A DNA stretch of 64,000 nt from Pseudomonadota bacterium (GCA_023417315.1 JAEZFW010000083.1:124001-188000), one strand, 5' to 3'; shown: positions 40,908-49,755, counted from the stretch's first letter. Program-made: numbers and translations. The notes: a model not told the origin generated them from the letters alone.

Positions 40908-41670
40908 CGATATCAGAGCAATCTCGTGGGCCGCCTGGCTGGTGCTGATGCTCATCAGCTTCGTGCCAACGCCACAAGCGATTGCCGCCGAAGCGATCGA
41001 GAACGTCGATGCGGCCATCCGCGAGCCGCAGATCGATGCTGCGCTCGAAAAGCTGAAAGCGGATCCAGATCTCGCCACCACACGCGAAGTGCGCACCTTG
41101 CGCTGGATCGACGACGATCAGAAGCGCGAACGGCCGAGTTGGCAGAAATGGCTCGCGGAGATGTTCAAATGGATTGCCGAGGGCAGCCGTTATCTCGTCT
41201 GGATCGTCATCGCGATCTTCGTCTCTCTTCTACTGCTCTATTTATTGAAGTTCGTTCGTACATTCGAGCGCGGGTCGACCCGTAGTGCGAAGGACGCCCC
41301 CACCCACGTGCGCGATCTCGATATTCGTCCCGAAAGTCTGCCGGACGATATCGGCGCCGCGGCTTGGGCGCTGTGGGAGCGCGGTGAGCATCGCGGCGCG
41401 CTCTCGCTGCTCTATCGCGGCCTGCTATCGCGTCTCGTGCACGAGCACACCGTACCGATCCGCGATTCGAGCACCGAAGGCGATTGTCTCGCGCTCGCAG
41501 AGCGCCACCTGCCAGCCGATCGCCGCGACTTCATCGCGCAACTCATTCGCACCTGGCAACGCGCTGTCTATGGCGGCGAGGATCCACAGAGTCCGGAGAT
41601 GCGTGGGCTGTGCGATCAGTTCGCACAAGCGTTGCGTCCGGTGGCTCCCCCACCGGGAGCCATGTCATGA
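40891..41670 (+). CDS. DUF4129 domain membrane protein
   Basis: I place the start at GTG 40891, behind AGGAG and overlapping the previous gene by 17 bp. It yields a signal-anchor (AISWAAWLVLMLISFVPTPQAIAAEA). A single membrane helix lies at about 110-130 (YLVWIVIAIFVSLLLLYLLKFV). The C-terminal DUF4129 domain (150-250) contains AAWALWERGEHRGALSLLYRGLLSRLVHEHTVPIRDSSTEGDCLALA and FIAQLIRTWQRAVYGG, the family's core. In some proteins this domain is fused to transglutaminases. Its role is not known, but it is regularly next to MoxR and DUF58. It overlaps the next gene by 4 bp (ATGA). Confidence 0.9.
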   Translation: MPCRSSDIRAISWAAWLVLMLISFVPTPQAIAAEAIENVDAAIREPQIDAALEKLKADPDLATTREVRTLRWIDDDQKRERPSWQKWLAEMFKWIAEGSRYLVWIVIAIFVSLLLLYLLKFVRTFERGSTRSAKDAPTHVRDLDIRPESLPDDIGAAAWALWERGEHRGALSLLYRGLLSRLVHEHTVPIRDSSTEGDCLALAERHLPADRRDFIAQLIRTWQRAVYGGEDPQSPEMRGLCDQFAQALRPVAPPPGAMS

Positions 41671-42911
41671 AGCGTCAATGGATCATCGGCATCGGCCTGC
41701 TCGCGGGAGTCGCCCTGTTGATCGGATGGATCGCGAGGAATACCTATTGGGATGAAGTCACGGTACCGCGGTTTCTGACCGGAGAAGCGGCGCGCAACCC
41801 ATTCTTCGCCGTGCAACGCCTCGCGGAAGAGCTCGGCGTGTCGACGGATTGGCGCCGCTCGATGCGCGAGTTGCCGAGCACGAGCTCCGTGTTGATGGTG
41901 AAGAACTGGAACTGGGATCTCATCGAGGCGCGTCAGGAGGAGCTCGAAGCATGGGTTGAAGCAGGCGGTCGTCTGCTTCTCGATCAATCCCTGTCGGGCG
42001 GCGAAGACGCATTCGAGGAATGGAGCGGCTTGCGCATCGAGTACCCGAGCTTCTCACAGCCAGCAGCAGACGATGAGGAATCCGACGAAGAGAGCGAGCT
42101 CGAAGAGACGTGCCGCAAGCTCGATTTGAGCGTGGGAAAGGCGCAATCCGATGCAAAGCGCACGAGCTATGACTTGTGCGGCGTTGCGCCGTTCGGCTGG
42201 ATCACGAGCTCGCGTCCGCCCGAGTGGGCGCTCGAGGATTCGACCGGTGCACAGGCTGTACGCGTGAACGTGGGCCGCGGCTCGGTGATCCTCATCCACG
42301 GCTACCCGTTCGACACGCGCGAGGTTCTGGAAGCCGACAATGCCGTCCTGTTCGTCGATGCCGCCCTGTTACGTCGTGGCGATCACATCGTGTTCGTATC
42401 GGATGATGACCACGCATCGCTTCTCGAGCTGATCTGGATCTATGGGGCGCCTGCCGTGCTGCTGTTCGCCGCATTCATCGCGCTCGCACTTTGGCGCAAC
42501 AGCGCGCGGTTTGGACCGCTCGAAGCGCACCCAGAAACGTCGCGCCGCTCGCTGGCGGAGCAGATTCGCGGTACTGGCCGGTTCGTATACCGCATCGACG
42601 GTGGACGCTCGCTGCATGGCGCGATGGTGCGCGCGTTGCACGATGCCGCACGTCTACGCATTCCGAGCTATGACGGGCTTCACGGGGAGGACCGCCTGGC
42701 TGCTCTCTCACGAATCGTCGGCATCGATGCCGACCGGCTGGGCGAGACGATCAACTTCACCGGCCGGCGCAATCACCACGAGTTCAAGAACACGATCGAG
42801 CTCCTCGAGGCGGCGCGCGCGCAGGTGCTCGCGCACAATGCTTCCGCCGGGCGCGGACGCTCACCCAGTGCCGCGCAAGTCGACGACTCGCAAGTGGCGA
42901 ATGCGGATTGA
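41667..42911 (+). CDS. DUF4350 domain membrane protein
   Basis: The 414-residue protein starts at ATG 41667, overlapping the preceding stop. It has an N-terminal helix (5-22, WIIGIGLLAGVALLIGWIA), a large extracytoplasmic DUF4350 domain (about 30-250: NPFFAVQRLAEELGVSTDWRRSM, EAWVEAGGRLLLD, GRGSVILIHGYPFDTR) and a second helix at 255-277. A cytoplasmic tail with SLHGAMVRALHDAARLR ends the protein. An acidic stretch (DDEESDEESELEE) occurs in the outer domain. The DUF4350 fold resembles a GATase-like sandwich, without an evident catalytic residue. It is part of the MoxR operon. Confidence 0.9.
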   Translation: MKRQWIIGIGLLAGVALLIGWIARNTYWDEVTVPRFLTGEAARNPFFAVQRLAEELGVSTDWRRSMRELPSTSSVLMVKNWNWDLIEARQEELEAWVEAGGRLLLDQSLSGGEDAFEEWSGLRIEYPSFSQPAADDEESDEESELEETCRKLDLSVGKAQSDAKRTSYDLCGVAPFGWITSSRPPEWALEDSTGAQAVRVNVGRGSVILIHGYPFDTREVLEADNAVLFVDAALLRRGDHIVFVSDDDHASLLELIWIYGAPAVLLFAAFIALALWRNSARFGPLEAHPETSRRSLAEQIRGTGRFVYRIDGGRSLHGAMVRALHDAARLRIPSYDGLHGEDRLAALSRIVGIDADRLGETINFTGRRNHHEFKNTIELLEAARAQVLAHNASAGRGRSPSAAQVDDSQVANAD

Positions 42912-42945
42912 ATCGGATTCCACTCAAGCTTGACGGTTGAGCAAC

Positions 42946-43920
42946 ATGCAAACAGAAACGAATACGATCACACGAGCAGCGGAGCTGCTGGAACGTCTGC
43001 GCACCACGATCGGACAAGCGATGGTCGGACAGACCGAGGTCGTCGACCAGATCATCATCACTCTAGTCGCTGCGGGTCACGCGCTGATCGAAGGCGTACC
43101 CGGTCTAGGCAAGACACTGCTCGTTCGGGCGCTGTCACGTGCAATGTCGCTCAATCATGCGCGCGTGCAGTTCACGCCCGACATGATGCCTTCGGACATC
43201 ACCGGTCACACCGTGATCGATCAGAATACGCGCGAGCTGCGCGTCGTACGCGGCCCTGTCTTCACGCAGATTCTGCTTGCGGATGAGATCAATAGAGCGC
43301 CCGCGAAAACGCAAAGCGCGCTGCTAGAGGTGATGCAGGAGTATCAAGTGACCCTGGAAGGCCAAACGCTGCCCTTACCGCAGCCCTTCTTCGTGCTCGC
43401 GACACAAAACCCGGTAGAGACGGAAGGCACTTACCCCTTGCCTGAAGCGCAACTCGATCGGTTCCTACTCAAGATCGAGATCAATTACCCCTCCGCCAAG
43501 GAGGAGGTCGACGTCGTGCTTCGTACGACCGTCAATCAAACAGGCCAGCAACTGCCACTCGAGAACGTGAAGCCATGCTTGAGTGAGCGCTCGGTGCTCG
43601 GCCTGCAGCAGGTGGCGGCTCGGCAGCGAGTGGATGAAAGCGTGGTCGATTATGCCGTACGCATCGTACGTGCAACACGCGAATGGCCCGGAATCGCACT
43701 GGGCGCGGGATCCCGCGGGGCCATCTCCTTGGTGCGGGCTGCTCGCGTCGTCGCGCTCATGTCTGGCCGTGATTTCGTCACACCCGACGATGTGAAGCGC
43801 ATCGCTCTTCCGGCGCTGCGTCATCGCATCGCGCTTGCGCCGGATGCACTGCTCGAAGGGCGCACGACACGCGACCTATTGACTGCGGTCGTCGAGAGCG
43901 TCGCGGCACCGCGAACCTGA
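42946..43920 (+). CDS. MoxR family AAA+ ATPase
   Basis: This 324-residue cytoplasmic AAA+ ATPase probably acts as a chaperone with the DUF58 protein. Walker A is GVPGLGKT (50-57), Walker B ILLADEINR (109-117); sensor 1 is in FFVLATQNPVETEGTYPLPEAQLDRF, the MoxR hallmark, and sensor 2 lies in GAGSRGAISLVRAARVVALMSGR. MoxR proteins help maturation or activation of metal enzymes or envelope complexes. I use the ATG at 42946; a TTG at 42937 is possible. The gene precedes DUF58 by 6 bp. Confidence 0.95.
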   Translation: MQTETNTITRAAELLERLRTTIGQAMVGQTEVVDQIIITLVAAGHALIEGVPGLGKTLLVRALSRAMSLNHARVQFTPDMMPSDITGHTVIDQNTRELRVVRGPVFTQILLADEINRAPAKTQSALLEVMQEYQVTLEGQTLPLPQPFFVLATQNPVETEGTYPLPEAQLDRFLLKIEINYPSAKEEVDVVLRTTVNQTGQQLPLENVKPCLSERSVLGLQQVAARQRVDESVVDYAVRIVRATREWPGIALGAGSRGAISLVRAARVVALMSGRDFVTPDDVKRIALPALRHRIALAPDALLEGRTTRDLLTAVVESVAAPRT

Positions 43921-43926
43921 GGGGCG

Positions 43927-45285
43927 ATGCAAGTTCGCTTCATTCCCGGCGCAGGGTTGCTGCTTGCGGTAGGCCTCGGGCTTGCCCTCGTGATCATCGC
44001 GCTCGTAGCAGGATTTCCGGTCGAGCGCGCGTATCAGCTCGCACTGGGTTGGTCGATCGCATTGCTGGTCGCGGTGTTGATCGATCGCCACATCACGCTA
44101 CGAACATGGCGCGAGGCCGCACCCGAGATGTCCCGGACCTTGCCGGCGGCCTTTGCACTTGGCGTGTTGTCGCGCATTCACGTGCAGCTGCGCACAGGTG
44201 GCACTCGGCGCTGGCGCATCGTGCTGCACGATCACGCGGATGCTTTCCTGCGCGTGACGAACATGCCCGTCCCTTTGCAGCTCGAGGGTCAGACCGAATT
44301 GGAAGTGCAGTACAGCGTCGTGCCGACTCGCCGCGGCGAGCTTCGATTCGAACCCGCGGACATTCGCGTCCGCTCGCGCCTGGCGCTCCTCGAGCTCTTC
44401 GATCGTATCGGCACGCACGAGACGCGGCGCTGCTATCCTGATTTCGCACAGATCGCACGCTACGCCTGGCTCGCAGGCGACCGTCGTCTTGCCGAGATCG
44501 GGATCAAGACTTATCACCAGCGCGGCGAAGGCACCGATTTCAAGCAGCTCGCCGAATATCGAATCGGCGACTCGCTGCGTCACATCGATTGGAAAGCAAC
44601 ACTGCGTCACGACAAGCCGATCGTGCGACAGTTCCAGAACGAACGCGATCAGTACGTGATCTTGCTGCTCGACTGCGGTAGACGCATGCGCGCCGACGAT
44701 CGGGAGCAAGGCATCGGGAGCTCCCATTTCGACCAGGTTCTCAATGCATCGATGCTGTTGACGTACGTCGCTCTCAAACAAGGGGATGCGGTCGGGGCGA
44801 TGACCTTCGGCACTCCTGCGGGAGAGGAGCGTTGGGCGCCGCCTCGCAAAGGGGCGCAGACATTGAATACCTTGATGGGCGAGCTATATGCGGTGCAGCC
44901 TTCCGCTTCTCACTCCGACTACTTGACGGCTGCGCAAGATCTGCTGCGTAGGCATCGCAAGCGATCGCTCGTCATCCTGATCACGAACTTCCGAGATGAG
45001 GACTCGAGCGAGCTCGGTCAGGCACTGACGCTCTTACGAACCCGGCATCTCGTACTCACCGCGAGCTTGCGCGAGCGAATCGCGAATGAGCTGATGTGGC
45101 AAGGCGCGAACACCTTCGAATCCGCGATCGAGGTCGCGAGCGCGCATCTGTATTCGCAAGCACGGCGGGATGCGTTCAATCGGATTGCGGCACGAGACAC
45201 ACTCATGGTCGATGCAGAACCGCAGCGCCTCGGCGTCGAGCTCGTCAATCGCTATCAGGCGGTAAAGAAGGCGGGACTGATCTAG
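43927..45285 (+). CDS. DUF58 domain protein (VWA-like partner of MoxR)
   Basis: The 452-residue protein has two N-terminal membrane helices (8-30, 36-54), a beta-rich extracytoplasmic domain, and the DUF58 core (about 195-290) with GEGTDFKQLAEYRIGDSLRHIDWKATLRHDKPIVRQFQNERDQYVILLLDCGRRM, the diagnostic segment. DUF58 proteins have a von Willebrand factor A-like fold and are regular partners of MoxR ATPases. The ribosome-binding site GAGGGGCG precedes ATG 43927. It is the last gene of the operon and ends against a 7-bp-word inverted repeat. Confidence 0.93.
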   Translation: MQVRFIPGAGLLLAVGLGLALVIIALVAGFPVERAYQLALGWSIALLVAVLIDRHITLRTWREAAPEMSRTLPAAFALGVLSRIHVQLRTGGTRRWRIVLHDHADAFLRVTNMPVPLQLEGQTELEVQYSVVPTRRGELRFEPADIRVRSRLALLELFDRIGTHETRRCYPDFAQIARYAWLAGDRRLAEIGIKTYHQRGEGTDFKQLAEYRIGDSLRHIDWKATLRHDKPIVRQFQNERDQYVILLLDCGRRMRADDREQGIGSSHFDQVLNASMLLTYVALKQGDAVGAMTFGTPAGEERWAPPRKGAQTLNTLMGELYAVQPSASHSDYLTAAQDLLRRHRKRSLVILITNFRDEDSSELGQALTLLRTRHLVLTASLRERIANELMWQGANTFESAIEVASAHLYSQARRDAFNRIAARDTLMVDAEPQRLGVELVNRYQAVKKAGLI

Positions 45286-45288
45286 CCG

Positions 45289-45395
45289 GGCTGTAGGCTC
45301 TAGGCTGTAGCCAGAGTTGCTCTGCGCCACAGCGATTCTTCCGAAGCGGCAGCGATTCTGATCTGGCTACAGCCTACGGCCCATAGCCTACAGCC
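45289..45395. repeat. 7-bp-word inverted repeat (GGCTGTA) between convergent genes
   Basis: The left arm has GGCTGTA, GGCTCTA, GGCTGTA, GCC (45289-45312). The right arm (about 45362-45395) carries the complement twice. The core contains AGCGATTCT twice. The right arm touches the stop codon of the convergent kinase gene, and the left arm begins three bases after the DUF58 stop. Confidence 0.83.
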
Positions 45396-46526
45396 TCACT
45401 CCAGCCCGTTCAGCGGCAGCCTCACCGCAAACTCGCTCCCCCTACCTTCGCCATCGCTTCGCGCTTGAACGCTGCCACCGTGCAGCGCAACGAGGTTCTT
45501 GACGAGTGCGAGCCCGATACCTAGCCCATGCTGAGCATGTGCGGCGTCGACTTGCGTGAATAGATCGAAGATCCGCGCGAGCATTCCAGGAGGGATGCCG
45601 ATTCCGCTGTCTTCGATGTAGATCACCGCTTCGCGATCTTCGATGGTGGCTTTCACCCAGATCCGCCCGCCTTCCGGCGTGTACTTGATGGCGTTGTCCA
45701 GCAAGTTTCCGAACGCTTGTTGGAGCCGTTCAACATCAGCCACTAGCTCGACTGGCGCAGGCGGAGTTAGAAGCAATAGCTCGATACCTTTCGCTTGCAG
45801 GTCCTTCTCGACCTGATTGACCGCTCGGCGCAACGCGTCCTGCAGCACGAGGGGCTCAAGCCTGAGCTGGAGCTTACCTGCACCGATGCGAGCGATATCC
45901 AGCAAATCCTCGCTCAGGCGCTGCATGAGAGCGATGTGATCTCGCATGAGATCGAGCAGCTGCTCGCGCCGTTGAGCCGCCGCACCCTGCGTTTGGAGCA
46001 AATTCAGCCCGTGCGTGAAAGCCGCAAGCACATTGCGCAGCTCGTGCGCGAAGGTCGCGACGCCGACCTTTCTACCCTCCTCGGCTTCGCGCGTGACACG
46101 AACTTCCTCACGTAGCTGTTCGAGCTGCTCTTTCAGCTGCGTGCGATTGCGCAGCAGCTTTGCGAAGCCGATGAGCTCGCGCGCCTCGTTGCGCAACGCT
46201 GTCATCACACCGCTCGACCAGAACCGCGATCCGTCCGCGCGCACATGCCAACGATCGTCTGCGGACCGACCATCCGCACCGGCGATGGTCATCTCGAGAT
46301 CGACGATTCCGCGCCGCACGTCTTCAGCAGTGAAGATGAACGATGAGTGGCGACCCACCGCCTCGGCGCGTGGCACGCCGAAGATTTGCTCCGCACCCGG
46401 ACTCCACCAGATGACGGTGCCTTCCGGGTCCATCAGGATGATGGCGTAGTCATCCGTCTGTTCGGCCAGCGCGCGCAGCAACAGCGTGATTTGATCTTCA
46501 CCCTGCCCGCTGACACTCACATCCAC
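45396..46526 (-). CDS. PAS-domain sensor histidine kinase
   Basis: This soluble 376-residue kinase has one PAS domain (about 12-130: DDYAIILMDPEGTVIWWSPGAEQIFGVPRAEAVG, with PAC motif RADGSRFWSSGVMTALRNEARELIGFAKLLRN), then a coiled coil and HisKA with H161 in FAHELRNVLAAF. The ATPase domain has NLLDNAIKYT, EDSGIGIPP and HGLGIGLALVKNLVALHGG. No receiver is attached, and no response regulator gene is adjacent. The PAS pocket may bind a cofactor, but the ligand is not evident. It lies 18 bp downstream of the BON protein gene in the same direction, so both are probably co-transcribed. Confidence 0.92.
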   Translation of the reverse strand: MDVSVSGQGEDQITLLLRALAEQTDDYAIILMDPEGTVIWWSPGAEQIFGVPRAEAVGRHSSFIFTAEDVRRGIVDLEMTIAGADGRSADDRWHVRADGSRFWSSGVMTALRNEARELIGFAKLLRNRTQLKEQLEQLREEVRVTREAEEGRKVGVATFAHELRNVLAAFTHGLNLLQTQGAAAQRREQLLDLMRDHIALMQRLSEDLLDIARIGAGKLQLRLEPLVLQDALRRAVNQVEKDLQAKGIELLLLTPPAPVELVADVERLQQAFGNLLDNAIKYTPEGGRIWVKATIEDREAVIYIEDSGIGIPPGMLARIFDLFTQVDAAHAQHGLGIGLALVKNLVALHGGSVQARSDGEGRGSEFAVRLPLNGLE

Positions 46527-46544
46527 GGCGTGATACTTGAGCGA

Positions 46545-47102
46545 TCAGGAATGTGTTGGGATGACGCGGACGTCGTCGATGACGCCGATGACGCCATGCA
46601 CTTCTCGAATATCGCTGATCATCGTCTCGCGCATCCCTGCATCGGGGAGCGCGCCGCCAATTCTTACGATGCCACACTCAACGCTGACCGAGACCTCGGT
46701 CGCATCGAGCGAGGGATTATCTGTGAGCCGCTCACAGACGAGCTCTTGGATGCGATCGTCGCGTGGACGGTAGCCTTTAGGACCTTTGCCGCGGAGCGAT
46801 CTCGCCCGCCACCGAGCGGGTGAGCTCGGCTTCTCCACTTCGATTGCATCGCGCTCGCTCGCCGCGTTTTGCTCGAAGAACCAATCGCGCTCCGGCTCGT
46901 TGGATCGAACCGGCCCGCCGCGTCCATATTCATCTCGCCACTCATCGGCAGGTTCGCTCGCGAACGCCGTCGGCGCGGCTGCGCCTACGCCGAGAGTGAC
47001 AGAGTGACGAGGTGACGGAGTGACGAAGTCAGAACACTTTAAACCAACCCGAGTCTCCGGTTTCGATCGGATGGAGGAAACTGATTTGGGGATGTTACTC
47101 AC
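46545..47102 (-). CDS. BON domain protein, 5' end altered by a repeat
   Basis: The C-terminal 75 residues are a BON domain (DDRIQELVCERLTDNPSLDATEVSVSVECGIVRIGGALPDAGMRETMISDIREVHGVIGVIDDVRVI), a small phospholipid-binding fold found in periplasmic and osmotic-stress proteins. The rest is a charged, arginine- and glutamate-rich region. The frame opens at a GTG at 47102, but its first 37 or so codons (including SDFVTPSPRHSVTL) are encoded by the core and left arm of a repeat. No in-frame ATG exists behind it. Either the native 5' end was lost or the repeat now provides it. No signal peptide is visible in the present frame. Confidence 0.7.
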   Translation of the reverse strand: MSNIPKSVSSIRSKPETRVGLKCSDFVTPSPRHSVTLGVGAAAPTAFASEPADEWRDEYGRGGPVRSNEPERDWFFEQNAASERDAIEVEKPSSPARWRARSLRGKGPKGYRPRDDRIQELVCERLTDNPSLDATEVSVSVECGIVRIGGALPDAGMRETMISDIREVHGVIGVIDDVRVIPTHS

Positions 47103-47156
47103 TGCGTCGCTACCATTCTGACTTTGTCACCTCGTCACCTCGTCACCCTGTCACTT
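46994..47156. repeat. 8-bp-word inverted repeat (GAGTGACG)
   Basis: The left arm has GAGTGACA, GAGTGACG, AGGTGACG, GAGTGACG, AAGTCAGA (46994-47033). The right arm has TCTGACTT, TGTCACCT, CGTCACCT, CGTCACCC, TGTCACTT (47117-47156). The core of 83 bp differs from that of the sister element at 29798-29927, although the arm words are the same. The 5' part of the BON frame lies inside it. Confidence 0.88.
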
Positions 47157-47166
47157 GCGACAGCAC

Positions 47167-48336
47167 CTAGGGCCTCATGACCACTTTCACGCATTCCTCT
47201 TCCTTGTTGCGAAATACCTCGTAACCGAGGGGCGCTTCGTCGAGACGAATGCGATGGGTGATGATGAACGAAGGATCGATCTCACCGCTTTCGATACGCT
47301 CGAGAAGCGGACGCATATAGCGGTGAACGTGCGTTTGGCCGCTTTTGATCGTGATGGCCTTGTTCACGATGGAACCAAACGGCACTTTGTCGACGAACCC
47401 ACCGTACACACCCGGGACTGACACCGTGCCGCCATTGCGGCACGCGAGAATCGCCTGTCGCAACGCCGCCGGCCGATCGGACTCGAGGCGCATCGCTTGT
47501 TTGACACGGTCGTAGACGTGCGCGACGCCATGCGCGTGCGCCTCCATACCGACCGCATCGATGCATGCATCCGGTCCACGACCTCCTGTGAGATCCTTCA
47601 ATGTTTCGAGGATGTCGACTTCTTCGTAGTTGAGCGTGATCTCGGCACCCGCAGCGTGTGCTTTGGCGAGGCGCTCCGGAAAACGATCGATTGCGATGAC
47701 GCGCCCGGCTCCCAACAGCTTGGCACTCTGAATCGAGAACAAGCCCACCGGGCCGCAGCCCCACACGGCGACGGTGTCGCCAGGTTGAATGTCACACTGC
47801 TCTGCCGCCATGTAGCCCGTCGGCAGGATGTCCGATAAGAACAAGACCTGTTCGTCATCGAGCGTGTCGGGCACTTTCAGAGGACCGACATCCGCGAAGG
47901 GCACACGCACATATTCCGCTTGTCCGCCGGCGTAACCGCCGGTGATGTGCGAGTAGCCGAAGATTCCCGCGGGGGAATGACCCCAAAACTTCTCAGCAAG
48001 GTGCGCGTTCGGATTCGAGTTTTCGCACAACGAATAGAGCTCCTTCTCGCAGAAGTAGCAGTTGCCGCACGAGATCGGGAACGGCACGACGACGCGATCA
48101 CCGACGGACAGGTTCGTCACTCCAGGTCCGACCTCGACGACTTCCCCCATGAACTCGTGACCGAGGATGTCCCCGCGATACATCGTGGGCACGTAGCCGT
48201 CGTAAAGATGCAGATCCGAGCCGCAAATGGCAGTGCACGTCACCTTCACGATCGCATCGCGCGGATTGAGGATCTGCGGATCGGGAACGTGCTCGACGCC
48301 CACCTCTCCAATACCTTGCCAACATACTGCTTTCAT
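47167..48336 (-). CDS. Zinc-dependent alcohol dehydrogenase (formaldehyde dehydrogenase-like)
   Basis: This 389-residue MDR-type dehydrogenase has the catalytic zinc site (C38 in ICGSDLHLYDG, GHEFMGEVVEVG, and D/E further on) and the structural zinc cysteines (CGNCYFCEKELYSLC). The Rossmann motif is VAVWGCGPVGLFSIQSAKLLGAGRVIAID. The HGVAHVYDRVKQAM insertion resembles glutathione-independent formaldehyde dehydrogenases. It oxidises an alcohol or aldehyde with NAD(P); the substrate is not certain. It overlaps the SRPBCC gene by 4 bp (ATGA), so the two are translationally coupled. Confidence 0.92.
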   Translation of the reverse strand: MKAVCWQGIGEVGVEHVPDPQILNPRDAIVKVTCTAICGSDLHLYDGYVPTMYRGDILGHEFMGEVVEVGPGVTNLSVGDRVVVPFPISCGNCYFCEKELYSLCENSNPNAHLAEKFWGHSPAGIFGYSHITGGYAGGQAEYVRVPFADVGPLKVPDTLDDEQVLFLSDILPTGYMAAEQCDIQPGDTVAVWGCGPVGLFSIQSAKLLGAGRVIAIDRFPERLAKAHAAGAEITLNYEEVDILETLKDLTGGRGPDACIDAVGMEAHAHGVAHVYDRVKQAMRLESDRPAALRQAILACRNGGTVSVPGVYGGFVDKVPFGSIVNKAITIKSGQTHVHRYMRPLLERIESGEIDPSFIITHRIRLDEAPLGYEVFRNKEEECVKVVMRP

Positions 48337-49349
48337 TGCACTCGCCCCCCCAACGTCGCACGCCCAATCAAGCTACGTCGACCAGTGGCTTGACCTAACG
48401 TGGTTGCGACTTCGCCTGTCTCGATCAACTGTTTGAGACGCCGCAGATCGTCTTTGATCTGCAGCTTGGGCTCCTCACCGAACAGCTTCGCGAGCTGCAC
48501 ACCGAGTTTTCCCGCCGGCGGTGTGTAGCGCATCTGCACGCGCACCACTGTGCCTCGTCCGGTCGGATCAGGCTCGAATCGCACGGTGCCCTCGTGCGTG
48601 ACCTCCGAGCCTGGGACGGTTTGCCACGATAAGCCTTCGTTCGGATCGTCGCGCACGATCTCCGAATCCCACTCCACACTCATGCCGGCGGGTGCTTTGG
48701 CAACCCAATGTGAGGTACGCTCGCCGGTCGGCGTCACCGACTCGAGATGACTCATGAAGCGCGGTAAGTTCTCGACGTTCTTCCAGAAGGTGTAGAGCGC
48801 TTCCGGCGTACTGTTGATCGCACGACTCTCGCTCACGATCTCTTCCGGTCTGCTCTCCTCCATCTGCGCGAGCTCGCGGCTGGCATAGATGTCGAGAGCA
48901 GTGACGCCCATGACGGCAGTCGCCGCCATCGCAATGCGCTGAGGGTCCGCATCTGGATTGCGAGCGGCCGCACCCAGCAAGGCTAGATCCATCGCGTCGC
49001 CGCCCACACGAGACCAGGCCCATGCACCGGTCGCACGCTGCGATAGCAGACCGAGCCCGCTCGCGATCTCGCGCACGCCGAGCGCTCGCATCACGCCAGG
49101 ATGATCGCCCACGCCGATCGCACGGCCTAGGGCACGCGGAGCGATAATCTCCGCAACGCCGAGTCCGATGCTGAACCAACCGAGAAAGTTCGCGAGCTGC
49201 CGCGGATCGATACGCGACGCTTCGTGCTCATGCTCGAGGTCCGTTTCGCTCTCGGTCCATTCCGAGTCGAGAGCATACGGCGAGGCGTAGGCAGCCGGCG
49301 CATCCGGCGGCCTCCCGCTCGTCGAAGTTCGATTGGGTTCGGTAGACAT
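48333..49349 (-). CDS. SRPBCC (polyketide cyclase/dehydrase-like) family protein
   Basis: The 338-residue protein starts at ATG 49349 behind GAGG; the frame is open to 49400. An N-terminal tail is followed by a hydrophobic region (about 55-145: LANFLGWFSIGLGVAEIIAPRALGRAIGVG, GVREIASGLGLL, GGDAMDLALLGAAA), probably three or four membrane helices. The C-terminal SRPBCC domain (175-300: SRAINSTPEALYTFWKNVENLPRFMSHLESVTPTGERTSHWVAKAPAGMSVEWDSEIV) is a hydrophobic-ligand-binding fold. The membrane anchor plus SRPBCC layout is common in stress-related clusters with alcohol dehydrogenases. It is translationally coupled to the dehydrogenase. Confidence 0.9.
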   Translation of the reverse strand: MSTEPNRTSTSGRPPDAPAAYASPYALDSEWTESETDLEHEHEASRIDPRQLANFLGWFSIGLGVAEIIAPRALGRAIGVGDHPGVMRALGVREIASGLGLLSQRATGAWAWSRVGGDAMDLALLGAAARNPDADPQRIAMAATAVMGVTALDIYASRELAQMEESRPEEIVSESRAINSTPEALYTFWKNVENLPRFMSHLESVTPTGERTSHWVAKAPAGMSVEWDSEIVRDDPNEGLSWQTVPGSEVTHEGTVRFEPDPTGRGTVVRVQMRYTPPAGKLGVQLAKLFGEEPKLQIKDDLRRLKQLIETGEVATTLGQATGRRSLIGRATLGGRVQ

Positions 49350-49653
49350 CGCATCGCCTCGGTGAATCGTGGAATCACTTTCTAATCGCACGCACCACAC
49401 GCGAGTTCCGAATCCTTTCCTTCATATCCGAAACATGGCGATGCGGCTCTCGCATCGAGTTCGCACCGTTGCGCGTTTGCACGCGCAAAGCTCGATCGAT
49501 GTAGAGACATCACCGTCAGGTACTACAGGGATCGCGTGCACGATCGTTTGCGAGGTATGCAACTGTCGCCATTTGCAGTCTTTTCCAACTGTCCCATGTT
49601 GATGCACACTGCGCCGCGATTGAGCCGACATGATGCACGCTAAGTGCACAGGA

Positions 49654-49671
49654 GCTGCACAAGAGTGCAGC
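49654..49671. promoter_or_regulatory. GCTGCAC-AAGA-GTGCAGC dyad
   Basis: A perfect dyad with 7-bp arms and a 4-base centre lies 85 bp upstream of the sigma-54-like promoter, within the usual distance for an enhancer-binding protein site. Nearby TGCAC half-sites could be further sites. The binding protein is not known. Confidence 0.4.
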
Positions 49672-49755
49672 ACGCTATCCACCTAACTGAGTAATACTTT
49701 CAAAACACACTGACATTTGACTGCAAAGCGGGCGGTGCACACTCCACGCGTCCGC

